Of a stretch of 6,661 bases of DNA, positions 1-6,043 are shown piece after piece. Position 1 is the stretch's first letter; each line of letters starts with the position of its first letter. The translations under genes and the position numbers were made by a program. Source of the stretch: Candidatus Aminicenantes bacterium UBA4820 (GTDB lineage Bacteria; Acidobacteriota; UBA4820); NCBI GenBank assembly GCA_002402325.1, contig DHFQ01000154.1, forward strand, positions 6,670 through 13,330. Reading direction: 5' to 3'. The notes under the pieces are model-generated. The model did no database searches and was not told where the DNA came from. It saw only the letters and a program-made list of their open reading frames with translations.

Positions 1-1
1 C

Positions 2-322
2 TCAATTTTAATGGAGCAACTTATTGACAATGCAATAAAATATAGCCCTGATGGTGAAAAAATAAAGGTTTTCATTTTAAATGAAAAAGAGAGAGTAATT
101 TTTTCTGTGAGGGATTATGGTCAAGGTTTTCCTAAAGAAGATAAGCAGATAATAATAGAGCCAAAGATGGCGGAGAGTAAAGAGGTCGCATCTTTTAAAG
201 AAAAAGGACTTGGATTGGGACTTTTTCTTGTAAGAGAAATCGTCTCAAAATACAACGGAAGCATCAACATTGACAATATGGAACCGGGAACGAACATACT
301 CATTGAATTTACAAGGATTTGA
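2..322 (+). CDS. Sensor histidine kinase, C-terminal ATPase part (5' end outside window)
   Basis: This is the last ~106 residues of a sensor histidine kinase, covering most of the HATPase_c domain. The frame is open to the window edge, so the ATG at 11 is internal and not a start. Visible motifs in order are the N box (EQLIDNAIKYS), the G1 box with its ATP-binding aspartate (VRDYGQGFP), and the G2 box (GLGLGLFLVREIV). The usual last strands follow (GSINIDNMEPGTNILIEF), and the stop is TGA at 320-322. In the family this domain binds ATP and phosphorylates a histidine in the upstream dimerisation domain, which then passes phosphate to a response regulator. The sensor domain, the phospho-acceptor histidine and any partner lie outside the window. 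It runs opposite to every other gene here, and its last 14 nt overlap the end of the transposase ORF on the - strand. Confidence 0.93.
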   Translation, partial: SILMEQLIDNAIKYSPDGEKIKVFILNEKERVIFSVRDYGQGFPKEDKQIIIEPKMAESKEVASFKEKGLGLGLFLVREIVSKYNGSINIDNMEPGTNILIEFTRI

Positions 323-351
323 AAAATCCTCGCTTACCTTTCTCCCTTCCC

Positions 352-389
352 CTTTCAGGGGGAGACGGGTCTTTCAGGGGAAGATGGGT
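352..389. repeat. Tandem 19-bp repeat with adjoining hairpin
   Basis: Two adjacent 19-bp copies lie at 352-370 and 371-389, starting CTTTCAGGGG and ending GGGT. They match at 17 of 19 positions. The first copy also forms the right arm of an imperfect hairpin spanning 341-365 (CCCC TTTCA GGGG core, with TCTC and GAGA at the outside). A looser inverted relative, CTCCTGAAAAGAGAGG, lies at 397-412. The block sits between the converging kinase and transposase ends and supplies the transposase ORF's abnormal C-terminus. It looks like dispersed intergenic repeat material next to the REP-like palindrome. It has no clear T-tract to support calling it a terminator. Confidence 0.6.
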
Positions 390-418
390 CTTCTTCTCCT
401 GAAAAGAGAGGAAAGTCC

Positions 419-446
419 GTAGGGGCGACCGGCCGGTCGCCCCTAC
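419..446. repeat. Perfect 28-bp GC-rich palindrome (REP-like element)
   Basis: The left half GTAGGGGCGACCGG is followed directly by its exact reverse complement CCGGTCGCCCCTAC, with no loop. It is strikingly GC-rich against the surrounding AT-rich DNA. Read on the - strand in the transposase frame it encodes VGATGRSPL, placed just after the HUH motif at the point where the normal protein sequence is lost. Palindromes of this kind are the usual substrate of RAYT transposases, so the pairing of element and enzyme is expected. Its position inside the gene is the odd part. Confidence 0.85.
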
Positions 447-789
447 ATTTTCAACAATCCACACAACCCCGTGAATATGATTGGGCATTACAATAAATTC
501 ATTTTCAATTAATTCGATTTCATTTCGGATATGCACCGAACAAAACCATTCATCACGAACAATTTCCCCATATTCATTCAAACGCATTTCACCATTTACA
601 ATTTCACCAAATAAACATTGGCGCTTGTACGTGCAAATGGTGATGAAATATGTACCTGGCGATGAATAATCGTAATTTTTTACCCGAATGGAATGGCGAT
701 TATATTTGTTATTATCCATTGTTTTTTTATTCAATATCATCCTCACACACCCTCTGCTTTATTCAGCATTATTTTTAACTATTATCTTT

Positions 790-3700
790 CTATCTATCTT
801 CATAGTTATCATAAATATCTCTAAGGAATTCGTAACCTCTTTGAGCATATATATTGCATATTTCACGGGCTGTGTCTTTATTACCTTCTTCAAAGAGAAA
901 TTTTATTATTGAGCGGATGTGTTCCTGATCATAATCAGGGGTGAAATTACTTAGCATATTTAGAAAGATTTCTCCTATGTATTTAGATGTTTCTTTATTA
1001 TCACCTTTATCTTTAAGATTATCTAAATATTCGATAAAGAATGATGAACTGAAATCTACTCCAACATACTGTGCTGATACCTTTAACCATTCTGAATTTT
1101 CTTTATCAATTTTAGGTAGAAATACTGTCAATTGTGAAACATCTGAGAGAATCTTTTTATCATTTTCATCAATAACCTGTTTGTCTTTATACTTATTGAA
1201 CAACCACCCCCAGAATTCAATTATCTTTTCTCTGATATTTGTGCTTATTTCATCATCTTTTGTAAGATATTCTTTCTGCGCCCCGAATAAACTGATAATA
1301 GCCTCAATTTGTTCATACTTAAAATTATCCAATATTTCTTTAAACAAACTTCCTTCCTCATTCAATGTTTCCTTATTTCTAAAATAGCCTATAGCGATAT
1401 CCTGAACTAATAGTTCATTATATATTTTTTCTTTAAAATTATAAGCAATGCCGTAAGAATAATGGAATCTCATTAAATTATAAAGGTCATCATCAACTTT
1501 ACAATCGTATAAATATCCAGCCATAAATGCTTCCCAGTATTCGGTGCCCTTTTCATCTTCGAGGGACTTGATTTTTTCCTTAACCCATTCTTTGTCCAAA
1601 TGATAAAAGATGGGTAAGTATTGCCCAAAACAGGTATACCCTTCGATGATTTTTTTATCTAATATTTCTTCATACTTTTGTTTTAATTCAATTGACCATT
1701 TTGTATTACTTTTGATACCATTTTTCTCATCAACACGAGCCTTTCTTAAAGCAAGATTTATAAGGGCAGATATTGTCTTTCCCCAAGGTGAATTCAAAGT
1801 ATATATAACATAATCGGTTATCTCTTTATTTTCTTCAGATTTTAGGTGATTCAATAACAGAAAAATGATCTTTTCTGCTTGCTCAAAGTGCTTTTCAGGA
1901 AAAGCCAATGAGTCATCACTTGTTCCATCCTGGATTACTTCAGAAACTTTACCTACAATCCATTTGTGAGTGGCATTCCAGCCATCATCATCTATTATAA
2001 ATTTGTCCTCCCAGAATTCTTTACGACTAATATATTTTTCAATGAAATTTAGTAATGTTTCCCAATCTATTTCTTTTTTTGCATTCCAGGCGTCTTTTAT
2101 ACCTTGTAAAATCTTATAAATGTAGTAATAACCAGTATTAACAAATGGGTCAATATGTTCAGTAAATTTATCAGGATTTTCTTTAGCAATTTCAGCCAAT
2201 AAATCAGCAAGTCCGCCAACAGTTGGTCCTTTCCAATGGTTTTCAGTCTTAAATTTTTCAAGATATTCTGCAAGTTTATCATTAGGCATTTTCATAATTT
2301 TATCTTTTGTTAATAGCGAAGGTCCTGGTCCTACACTTATTTCACCCTTCCCTATAGCTGGTTTGAGTTCCACATCAACATTTGTTATTTTTTTCATTTT
2401 ATCATAAAGATTTTTGAAAAATGGGTCATGAGATAGAGCCTGGTAAATTTTCTGTTTATATAATGCAATATCTCTTTCAGCATCTTTTTTAAAGTTTTGT
2501 CTTTTTACAGCATTATCAATTTTTTCCTGAATTATTTTTGTTCTCTCATCGGTCAGGTTTTTGAGATTTTTTAATACATACTTTAGTTCATCTCCAACAT
2601 ATAATGTATTCGCAAAAATTAATTCACCTGTATCCGTTGCTACTACTTCCCAAAACAACTCCTCATATTTGTCCATATTTTGCCCCATAACATAGAGTGC
2701 CATTTTGGGAAAATATAAATCTTTATCTTCAAGAAATTTTTTCAATATTTCTTTAGTAACATTACTATCGTGTTTTGCTTTTGCAAGCAGGACTCTCTTT
2801 AAAATAAAGGTTAGTGCCTCTAAAGGTCTTTTTGTATAGAACTTACCTTCATTGTAAAAAGAATGATATATCGCATATTGCTTATTTGTAAGAATTTTTT
2901 TTATCTTCGTAGTCAAATCTTCAATGACTTTTGCTGAACATTTACTGCCAATGAGTTCGGAATATTTCTCAAAGGTTTCTTTTAACCAGAACGGTTCTAT
3001 TACAGTATTTATAGGCTCTGTTATATACTCAATAATTTTTTCTGCTTTTTGAATATCATCTGGATTATCTGTCAAAAATTTGGGCAACAACTTTGTCGTA
3101 ATTTCCGAACTCTGGAGCAAGGTATCAAACCTTGAGTCAAGCCAGATGGGAATTAAATCAATAATGTCAATTGGTATTTTATCATTTGGGATATTGCAGA
3201 GAATTTTTACAAAGTAATACCATGTGCGGTAGTTATCTAAAACTTTATTATTTTTAATATGATAATTGGTAACATCCCTTATTATTTTGATTAACTTGTT
3301 AATATATTTTTCATTTTCAGGCTTATCAACTTGCTGCGAGACTTTTTCTAAATAAGGAAGAACATTCCAGTACGGGATAAAGAAAAATCCTTTTTCAGTC
3401 TCTTGTGGTTGCGTATCTGGATTTGGTTTAAAATAACCTCGTTTTTTTAACTCATCAAAACATTTGATGTCTTTAATTTTTTTAAAAAATTTATCTTCAT
3501 AAGCGGTTCTTTTTGAAATTTTAGCAAGCAAAAAGTTCAATTTTTTAGAATCTAACCTATTAACCTCATCGATTTGAGAAAAAATCTCGTAAGGATCATG
3601 TATATTTTGGGCTATTGATTTTGATAAATTATCCAAAACTAAATTTATTGTTTCATAACCCTGTTCATCAATAATGTAAGGGATTGCTTTTACTCCAAAT

Positions 3701-4545
3701 GACTCGTAGTAGTCTTTTTCAAGATTAAATTTTATACGTTCACTTGAAAAAATAGGGCTTAAAAGATAAGCAACTACTTCTTTGGGTCCATTTTTCATTT
3801 TATATATTCTTTCAATTATATCCCATTCATTTAAAGAGTAACCTATAAAAATTATAATAGTTTTATTTTTTTTAATTTTTAAAAATAGTTCATTTAAAAA
3901 GGTATTACTTTCGTTATAAAATGATAGATATTTATCAACGGATAAAATACATTCAGAAATATTTTCAATATTACCGTGCAAATATATGACATTACCATCC
4001 TTAAAGATATTATAATTAACTTGCTCAATTCTTTTCTTATCACTAGGTGCTGTACAATTATAAATATCTATCTTATTCCCAGAACTTTTTACCTTTTGGA
4101 CATAATTTTTTAAACCATCATCAATATTTGTTGTAAAATGTGTTATCGCTTTGAGAGAGAAAATCTTATTAAAAATATTATTTGGTTTATCTTTATTATC
4201 ATCTTCAATTTTTACAGATTCTTTTATAGAATTCTCATATATTGATATTTTATTATTATCAAAACATCTTTTATAGCAAATACTGATGACTTTACGGGGA
4301 TTTGTAAGGGCATCATCTAATAAAACTTTTTCTTCGGCATAGTCTAACATTTTATTTTTTCTGAGCTCTTGGACTAAAAGATTTGCCATCTCATTCCAAA
4401 GAGGGCAACCATAGAGTTTTGCTATACCAGCCCCAATAAACAAAATAATACTATTATTTTCAGCTGCTTGATGTAATTCAGGGAAATCCTCTTTTTGAAA
4501 CCGAAGTAATCTTTCAATTTCCTTGATGCTCGTATTTTTACTCAT
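790..4545 (-). CDS. SIR2-domain protein with long helical C-terminus, candidate NADase anti-phage effector
   Basis: The protein is 1251 residues from ATG 4545. Residues ~30-300 form a SIR2-type NAD-binding domain: FIGAGIAKLYGCPLW (GAG at 38-40), FTTNIDD with candidate catalytic N140, YLHG with candidate catalytic H190, and FIGYSLNEWD (GYS at 235-237, D242). Bacterial SIR2 domains with this Asn/His pair (ThsA, DSR-type proteins) hydrolyse NAD+ and cause abortive infection; activity here is inferred. The remaining ~950 residues look helical, with no Walker A, nuclease or membrane segment. Distinct patches are HWKGPTVGG (~770), NSPWGKTISAL (~918) and a closing TPDYDQEHI...AREICNIYAQRGYEFLRDIY (~1202-1245). 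The size and architecture recall DSR1/DSR2 and SIR2-DUF4020 proteins, but I cannot assign a subtype. GTG 4554 is an alternative start. No promoter is evident, so it may be read from the toxin-antitoxin genes 129 bp upstream. Confidence 0.85.
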   Translation of the reverse strand: MSKNTSIKEIERLLRFQKEDFPELHQAAENNSIILFIGAGIAKLYGCPLWNEMANLLVQELRKNKMLDYAEEKVLLDDALTNPRKVISICYKRCFDNNKISIYENSIKESVKIEDDNKDKPNNIFNKIFSLKAITHFTTNIDDGLKNYVQKVKSSGNKIDIYNCTAPSDKKRIEQVNYNIFKDGNVIYLHGNIENISECILSVDKYLSFYNESNTFLNELFLKIKKNKTIIIFIGYSLNEWDIIERIYKMKNGPKEVVAYLLSPIFSSERIKFNLEKDYYESFGVKAIPYIIDEQGYETINLVLDNLSKSIAQNIHDPYEIFSQIDEVNRLDSKKLNFLLAKISKRTAYEDKFFKKIKDIKCFDELKKRGYFKPNPDTQPQETEKGFFFIPYWNVLPYLEKVSQQVDKPENEKYINKLIKIIRDVTNYHIKNNKVLDNYRTWYYFVKILCNIPNDKIPIDIIDLIPIWLDSRFDTLLQSSEITTKLLPKFLTDNPDDIQKAEKIIEYITEPINTVIEPFWLKETFEKYSELIGSKCSAKVIEDLTTKIKKILTNKQYAIYHSFYNEGKFYTKRPLEALTFILKRVLLAKAKHDSNVTKEILKKFLEDKDLYFPKMALYVMGQNMDKYEELFWEVVATDTGELIFANTLYVGDELKYVLKNLKNLTDERTKIIQEKIDNAVKRQNFKKDAERDIALYKQKIYQALSHDPFFKNLYDKMKKITNVDVELKPAIGKGEISVGPGPSLLTKDKIMKMPNDKLAEYLEKFKTENHWKGPTVGGLADLLAEIAKENPDKFTEHIDPFVNTGYYYIYKILQGIKDAWNAKKEIDWETLLNFIEKYISRKEFWEDKFIIDDDGWNATHKWIVGKVSEVIQDGTSDDSLAFPEKHFEQAEKIIFLLLNHLKSEENKEITDYVIYTLNSPWGKTISALINLALRKARVDEKNGIKSNTKWSIELKQKYEEILDKKIIEGYTCFGQYLPIFYHLDKEWVKEKIKSLEDEKGTEYWEAFMAGYLYDCKVDDDLYNLMRFHYSYGIAYNFKEKIYNELLVQDIAIGYFRNKETLNEEGSLFKEILDNFKYEQIEAIISLFGAQKEYLTKDDEISTNIREKIIEFWGWLFNKYKDKQVIDENDKKILSDVSQLTVFLPKIDKENSEWLKVSAQYVGVDFSSSFFIEYLDNLKDKGDNKETSKYIGEIFLNMLSNFTPDYDQEHIRSIIKFLFEEGNKDTAREICNIYAQRGYEFLRDIYDNYEDR

Positions 4546-4550
4546 ACACT

Positions 4551-4680
4551 TCACACACTCCTTTCCTTATCCAGACTTGCTTTTGCCAATTCGGCGACTG
4601 ACCAATAAACCTCTTTGCTTTCTTCTTCGGTAAGACCCAGGGCATCAAAAATAATCTAATCAAGTTCTTTATGGTCAGGT
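4551..4680 (-). pseudogene. Decayed C-terminal tail of a DNA methylase-like gene (copy A)
   Basis: Reading the - strand gives PDHKELD, then an in-frame TAG (4658-4656). It continues IIFDALGLTEEESKEVYW, SVAELAKASLDKERSV and a TGA at 4553-4551. From memory this resembles the last ~45 residues of large N6-adenine methylase or combined restriction-methylase proteins, which often end LDEIVFDxLGLTEEER..VY..V.ELVK.RLEKARSV. The TAG sits where GAG (Glu) is expected. Nothing upstream of PDH belongs to such a gene: the toxin ORF takes over at 4677. The relic is therefore an orphan scar between toxin and SIR2 genes. Its homologue is copy B at 5873-6043, with the same orientation. Family identity is from recall and not from a search; the homology between the two copies is seen directly. 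Confidence 0.55.
4558..4566 (-). promoter_or_regulatory. Shine-Dalgarno of the SIR2 gene, with ambiguous start
   Basis: GGAAAGGAG on the - strand is the only good ribosome-binding site before the SIR2 frame. It lies 12 nt from ATG 4545, which is rather long, and 3 nt from GTG 4554, which is rather short. I favour the ATG by codon choice; the difference is three residues and does not touch the SIR2 domain. The site lies inside the coding sense of the decayed methylase-like tail (its K-E-R-S-V end), and that tail's TGA (4553-4551) falls between the two possible starts. This implies that the SIR2 gene originally followed that gene by translational coupling. Confidence 0.6.
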
Positions 4681-5022
4681 ATAAAATTTCTTTATCCTCT
4701 CTTTGTCACAATCACGGTCATCTTTTTCTTTATAATAAATTTCGACAAATTCTATTTTGTCTTGTTCTGGAAAATAAGCATAAACAATTCTTATTCCACT
4801 ATGACTTCCTTTACCTTTCATATCTTTACATCTGAAATGTTTAACTTTATATATTTCAGTTTTTATTCCTAAACCACTTATTCTCACAGTACCGGGAGGA
4901 TATCCCCGAGCCATTTGTTGTAAAACATTTTTTAATCTCTCTAAATCATCTTTTAAACTTTGCCATTTTTTTAAAAGATTATTAAATTCCATATTAAATT
5001 CATTAATAGAGGTGAATTGCAT
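4675..5022 (-). CDS. RelE/ParE-fold toxin of a type II toxin-antitoxin pair
   Basis: This is a 115-residue basic protein. The N-terminal third is helical (LLKKWQSLKDDLERLKNVLQ). The C-terminal part has the strand pattern of RelE/ParE toxins: a basic strand (IKTEIYKVKHFRC), a K-G-K-G turn, then SGIRIVYAYFPEQDKIEFVEIYYK, ending in a charged DRDCDKERIKKF segment. RelE-fold toxins either cleave mRNA at the ribosome or poison gyrase. The sequence does not tell me which, and I cannot point to a catalytic residue with confidence. It starts 11 nt after the Panacea antitoxin stop, so the two are co-transcribed in antitoxin-first order. The ribosome-binding site is weak (AAGAG, 7 nt before ATG), which would keep toxin output below antitoxin. 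The stop is followed directly by methylase-like relic A. Confidence 0.75.
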   Translation of the reverse strand: MQFTSINEFNMEFNNLLKKWQSLKDDLERLKNVLQQMARGYPPGTVRISGLGIKTEIYKVKHFRCKDMKGKGSHSGIRIVYAYFPEQDKIEFVEIYYKEKDDRDCDKERIKKFYT

Positions 5023-5033
5023 AGAATTACTCT

Positions 5034-5786
5034 TTATTCTTCAGGATAAGCCCTTACTGAATATGGTGGTGTTCTATAAAAAACAAGTTCGTAATCAATG
5101 ATTTCTTTTTCTTTGGTACTTTTCCATGGAATATCTTCGTGAGAATAATTACTTATAGTAGTTGCATCTAATGTTGCCAAACTTTCAATGACTCTATCAA
5201 TTACCTCTTTTTGTCTTGCTGTTAGTTTTGTTAAATCTGGTTCAACTAATGGCAAGTATTTTATTTGAGGCTGATTATAATACTCAGTGGTGAGTTCTAT
5301 TATCTTTTTTTGTTTTTTCATCTCTTCAATTATTGTTTCAAATTCACACGGTGCAGGTCCATAAGTTATTTTTCTGTAGGCAGCACCTGTTATAGGTTCT
5401 TCATACAGTTCATAGTGGTTAAAGTCACAAAAATAAAGAAGTTTATATAAAACTGTTTTACCTACATTGGGTCTGGCTCCGCATTTTTCAAGAATATAAA
5501 GAAGAACTTCCTTAAATGCTTCTTTATTAAATTTGAGTAACTTACCTCTATGTCTGAGTTTTCTAAGTTGATTATTCAAAGTGTTTTGATTTAATAATTC
5601 ATCTATTGAGATTTCAAATATTTGTGATATCTTTGCAAGTTCAGAAGATGTTATTTCTCTTTGACCTGCCTCAATCTGAGAAACAGAGGGACGCGGAATA
5701 TGTAATCTTTTGGCTAAATCTTGTTGTGTTAGTTTATATTTTTCACGCAATTTTCTTATTTTTTCGCCTGCCAATCTTTTATTCAT
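5034..5786 (-). CDS. XRE-type HTH plus Panacea (SocA/DUF4065) antitoxin
   Basis: The protein is 250 residues. Residues ~7-64 form an XRE/Cro-family helix-turn-helix: IRKLREKYKLTQQDLAKRL, then IPRPSVSQIEAGQREI as the recognition region, then LAKISQIFEISIDELL. Residues ~85-225 match the SocA-like Panacea domain (DUF4065): GKTVLYKLLYFCDFNHYEL, then ITGAAYRKITYGPAP, then LTARQKEVIDRVIESL, closing with ISNYSHEDIPWK. In the family, Panacea domains neutralise very different toxins by direct binding, and the HTH represses the operon. The start is clear: AGGAGG lies 7 nt before ATG. A near-consensus promoter and TGTA/TACA inverted repeats lie just upstream, fitting autoregulation. The next gene is the RelE-like toxin, which makes this the antitoxin of the pair. 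An alternative reading as a phage-type regulator is less likely given the Panacea domain and neighbour. Confidence 0.88.
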   Translation of the reverse strand: MNKRLAGEKIRKLREKYKLTQQDLAKRLHIPRPSVSQIEAGQREITSSELAKISQIFEISIDELLNQNTLNNQLRKLRHRGKLLKFNKEAFKEVLLYILEKCGARPNVGKTVLYKLLYFCDFNHYELYEEPITGAAYRKITYGPAPCEFETIIEEMKKQKKIIELTTEYYNQPQIKYLPLVEPDLTKLTARQKEVIDRVIESLATLDATTISNYSHEDIPWKSTKEKEIIDYELVFYRTPPYSVRAYPEE

Positions 5787-5793
5787 ATTACAA

Positions 5794-5799
5794 CCTCCT
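5794..5799 (-). promoter_or_regulatory. Strong ribosome-binding site of the antitoxin gene
   Basis: AGGAGG on the - strand, 7 nt before ATG 5786. It is a perfect core at ideal spacing and is much stronger than the site in front of the toxin. This fits the usual excess of antitoxin over toxin, and it fixes the antitoxin start. Confidence 0.9.
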
Positions 5800-5827
5800 T
5801 TAAATTATCAAATATCCACCTCAAAGT

Positions 5828-5856
5828 ATTTTACAAAATGTAGGATAAAATGTCAA
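5828..5856 (-). promoter_or_regulatory. Sigma70-type promoter of the toxin-antitoxin operon
   Basis: On the - strand a perfect -35 box TTGACA (5856-5851) is followed by a 17-nt spacer and a -10 box TAAAAT (5833-5828), which matches the consensus at 5 of 6 positions. The start of transcription would fall near 5821, giving a leader of about 35 nt before the antitoxin ATG. This is the best promoter I can see in the window. With no clear terminator after the toxin, it could also drive the SIR2 gene and perhaps the transposase relic. Confidence 0.8.
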
Positions 5857-5877
5857 GTAATGTAAGAAAATATTACA
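5832..5877. promoter_or_regulatory. Candidate operator: two TGTA/TACA inverted repeats around the promoter
   Basis: Site 1 is TACA-AAA-TGTA at 5832-5842, overlapping the -10 box. Site 2 is TGTAA-GAAAATA-TTACA at 5861-5877, just upstream of the -35 box. The centres are about 32 bp apart, close to three helical turns, so two HTH dimers could bind the same DNA face and bracket the promoter. The arms are short and the region is AT-rich, so chance is possible. The position and the adjacent HTH antitoxin are the main support. Confidence 0.45.
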
Positions 5878-6043
5878 CGTTCCTTGTTTTTACCAGTTCG
5901 GCGACTGCCCGGTAAACCTACTTTTGTTCTTCTTCAGTAAGTCCCAATGCATCGAAAACAATTTCTGCGATTTGATACAACATCAGATTCTCATAACCGC
6001 CATGCGGCGGAATAAAGCCGATTTGTTTATTTGATGATTCCAT
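5873..6043 (-). pseudogene. Decayed chimera: four-helix-bundle suffix N-terminus fused to methylase-like tail (copy B)
   Basis: From ATG 6043 the frame gives 41 residues: MESSNKQIGFIPPHGGYENL, then MLYQIAEIVFDALGLTEEEQ, then K and a TAG (5920-5918). After the stop it continues VYRAVAELVKTRNV to TAA (5875-5873). The first ~30 residues match the start of four-helix-bundle suffix proteins (PPHGGYxNLxxYQxAEIVYDAT). From IVFDALGLTEEE onward it instead follows the methylase-like tail of copy A, so the join falls at an IV[FY]DA string common to both families. The ATG touches the stop of the radical SAM gene, so a short peptide could still be made by coupling, but I would not expect function. The 3' end overlaps candidate operator site 2 of the toxin-antitoxin promoter. 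Confidence 0.6.

Larger units (their letters stand above)
309..740 (-). pseudogene. Truncated RAYT-type (Y1/HUH, TnpA_REP) transposase
   Basis: The ORF is 143 residues from ATG 740. A GTG at 746 is in frame, but ATG 740 is better placed behind AGAGGG (spacer 9). The N-terminal ~95 residues match the REP-associated tyrosine transposase family: a YDYSSPGTYFITICTYKR entry, then CLFGEIV, LNEYG and DEW. The metal-binding HUH motif is MPNHIHGV, with histidines at about 88 and 90. Family members then need a second half with the nucleophilic tyrosine (around an NYYEHIIR-like segment) and a closing YI..NP..W motif. Both are absent. After VGATGRSPL, encoded by the palindrome at 419-446, the frame runs into repeat-derived sequence rich in P, E, R, G and K. 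It stops only after crossing 14 nt into the opposing kinase gene. The protein is therefore very likely inactive on its own. It starts 49 bp after the SIR2 gene stop. Confidence 0.82.

Noticed and set aside
341..446. The hairpin and palindrome between the converging kinase and transposase as a bidirectional terminator.
   Set aside because: Neither stem is followed by a proper T-tract on either strand, and both look like dispersed repeats. Some termination effect cannot be excluded, but I do not annotate it.
748..789. A gene or terminator between the SIR2 stop and the transposase start.
   Set aside because: The gap is short and AT-rich, with no stem-loop and no coding signal.
481..912. Small + strand ORFs at 481-669 and 688-912.
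   Set aside because: They lie opposite the transposase relic and the end of the SIR2 gene, have low-complexity hydrophobic or serine-rich translations, and show no family match or clear ribosome-binding site.
1774..1794. WGKTIS string in the SIR2 protein (~residues 921-926) that looks like part of a Walker A motif.
   Set aside because: The required GxxxxGK[ST] glycine is missing (the stretch is LNSPWGKT) and no Walker B follows in a sensible place. I do not call an NTPase.
941..2282. Other ORFs inside the SIR2 gene (+ strand 941-1387 and 1610-1813; - strand 2097-2282).
   Set aside because: They are shadows of the long SIR2 frame; their translations look like AT-rich antisense or frame-shifted sequence.
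3781..4260. Very low GC within the SIR2 domain (about 21% by hand count, against about 35% in several sampled C-terminal stretches), which could suggest a domain swap.
   Set aside because: Other parts of the same gene also dip to about 20% (for example 3241-3300 and 3421-3480), so there is no clean boundary.
5265..5803. + strand ORFs over the antitoxin gene (5265-5450, 5606-5803).
   Set aside because: They are antisense shadows of the HTH-Panacea gene, with no independent support.
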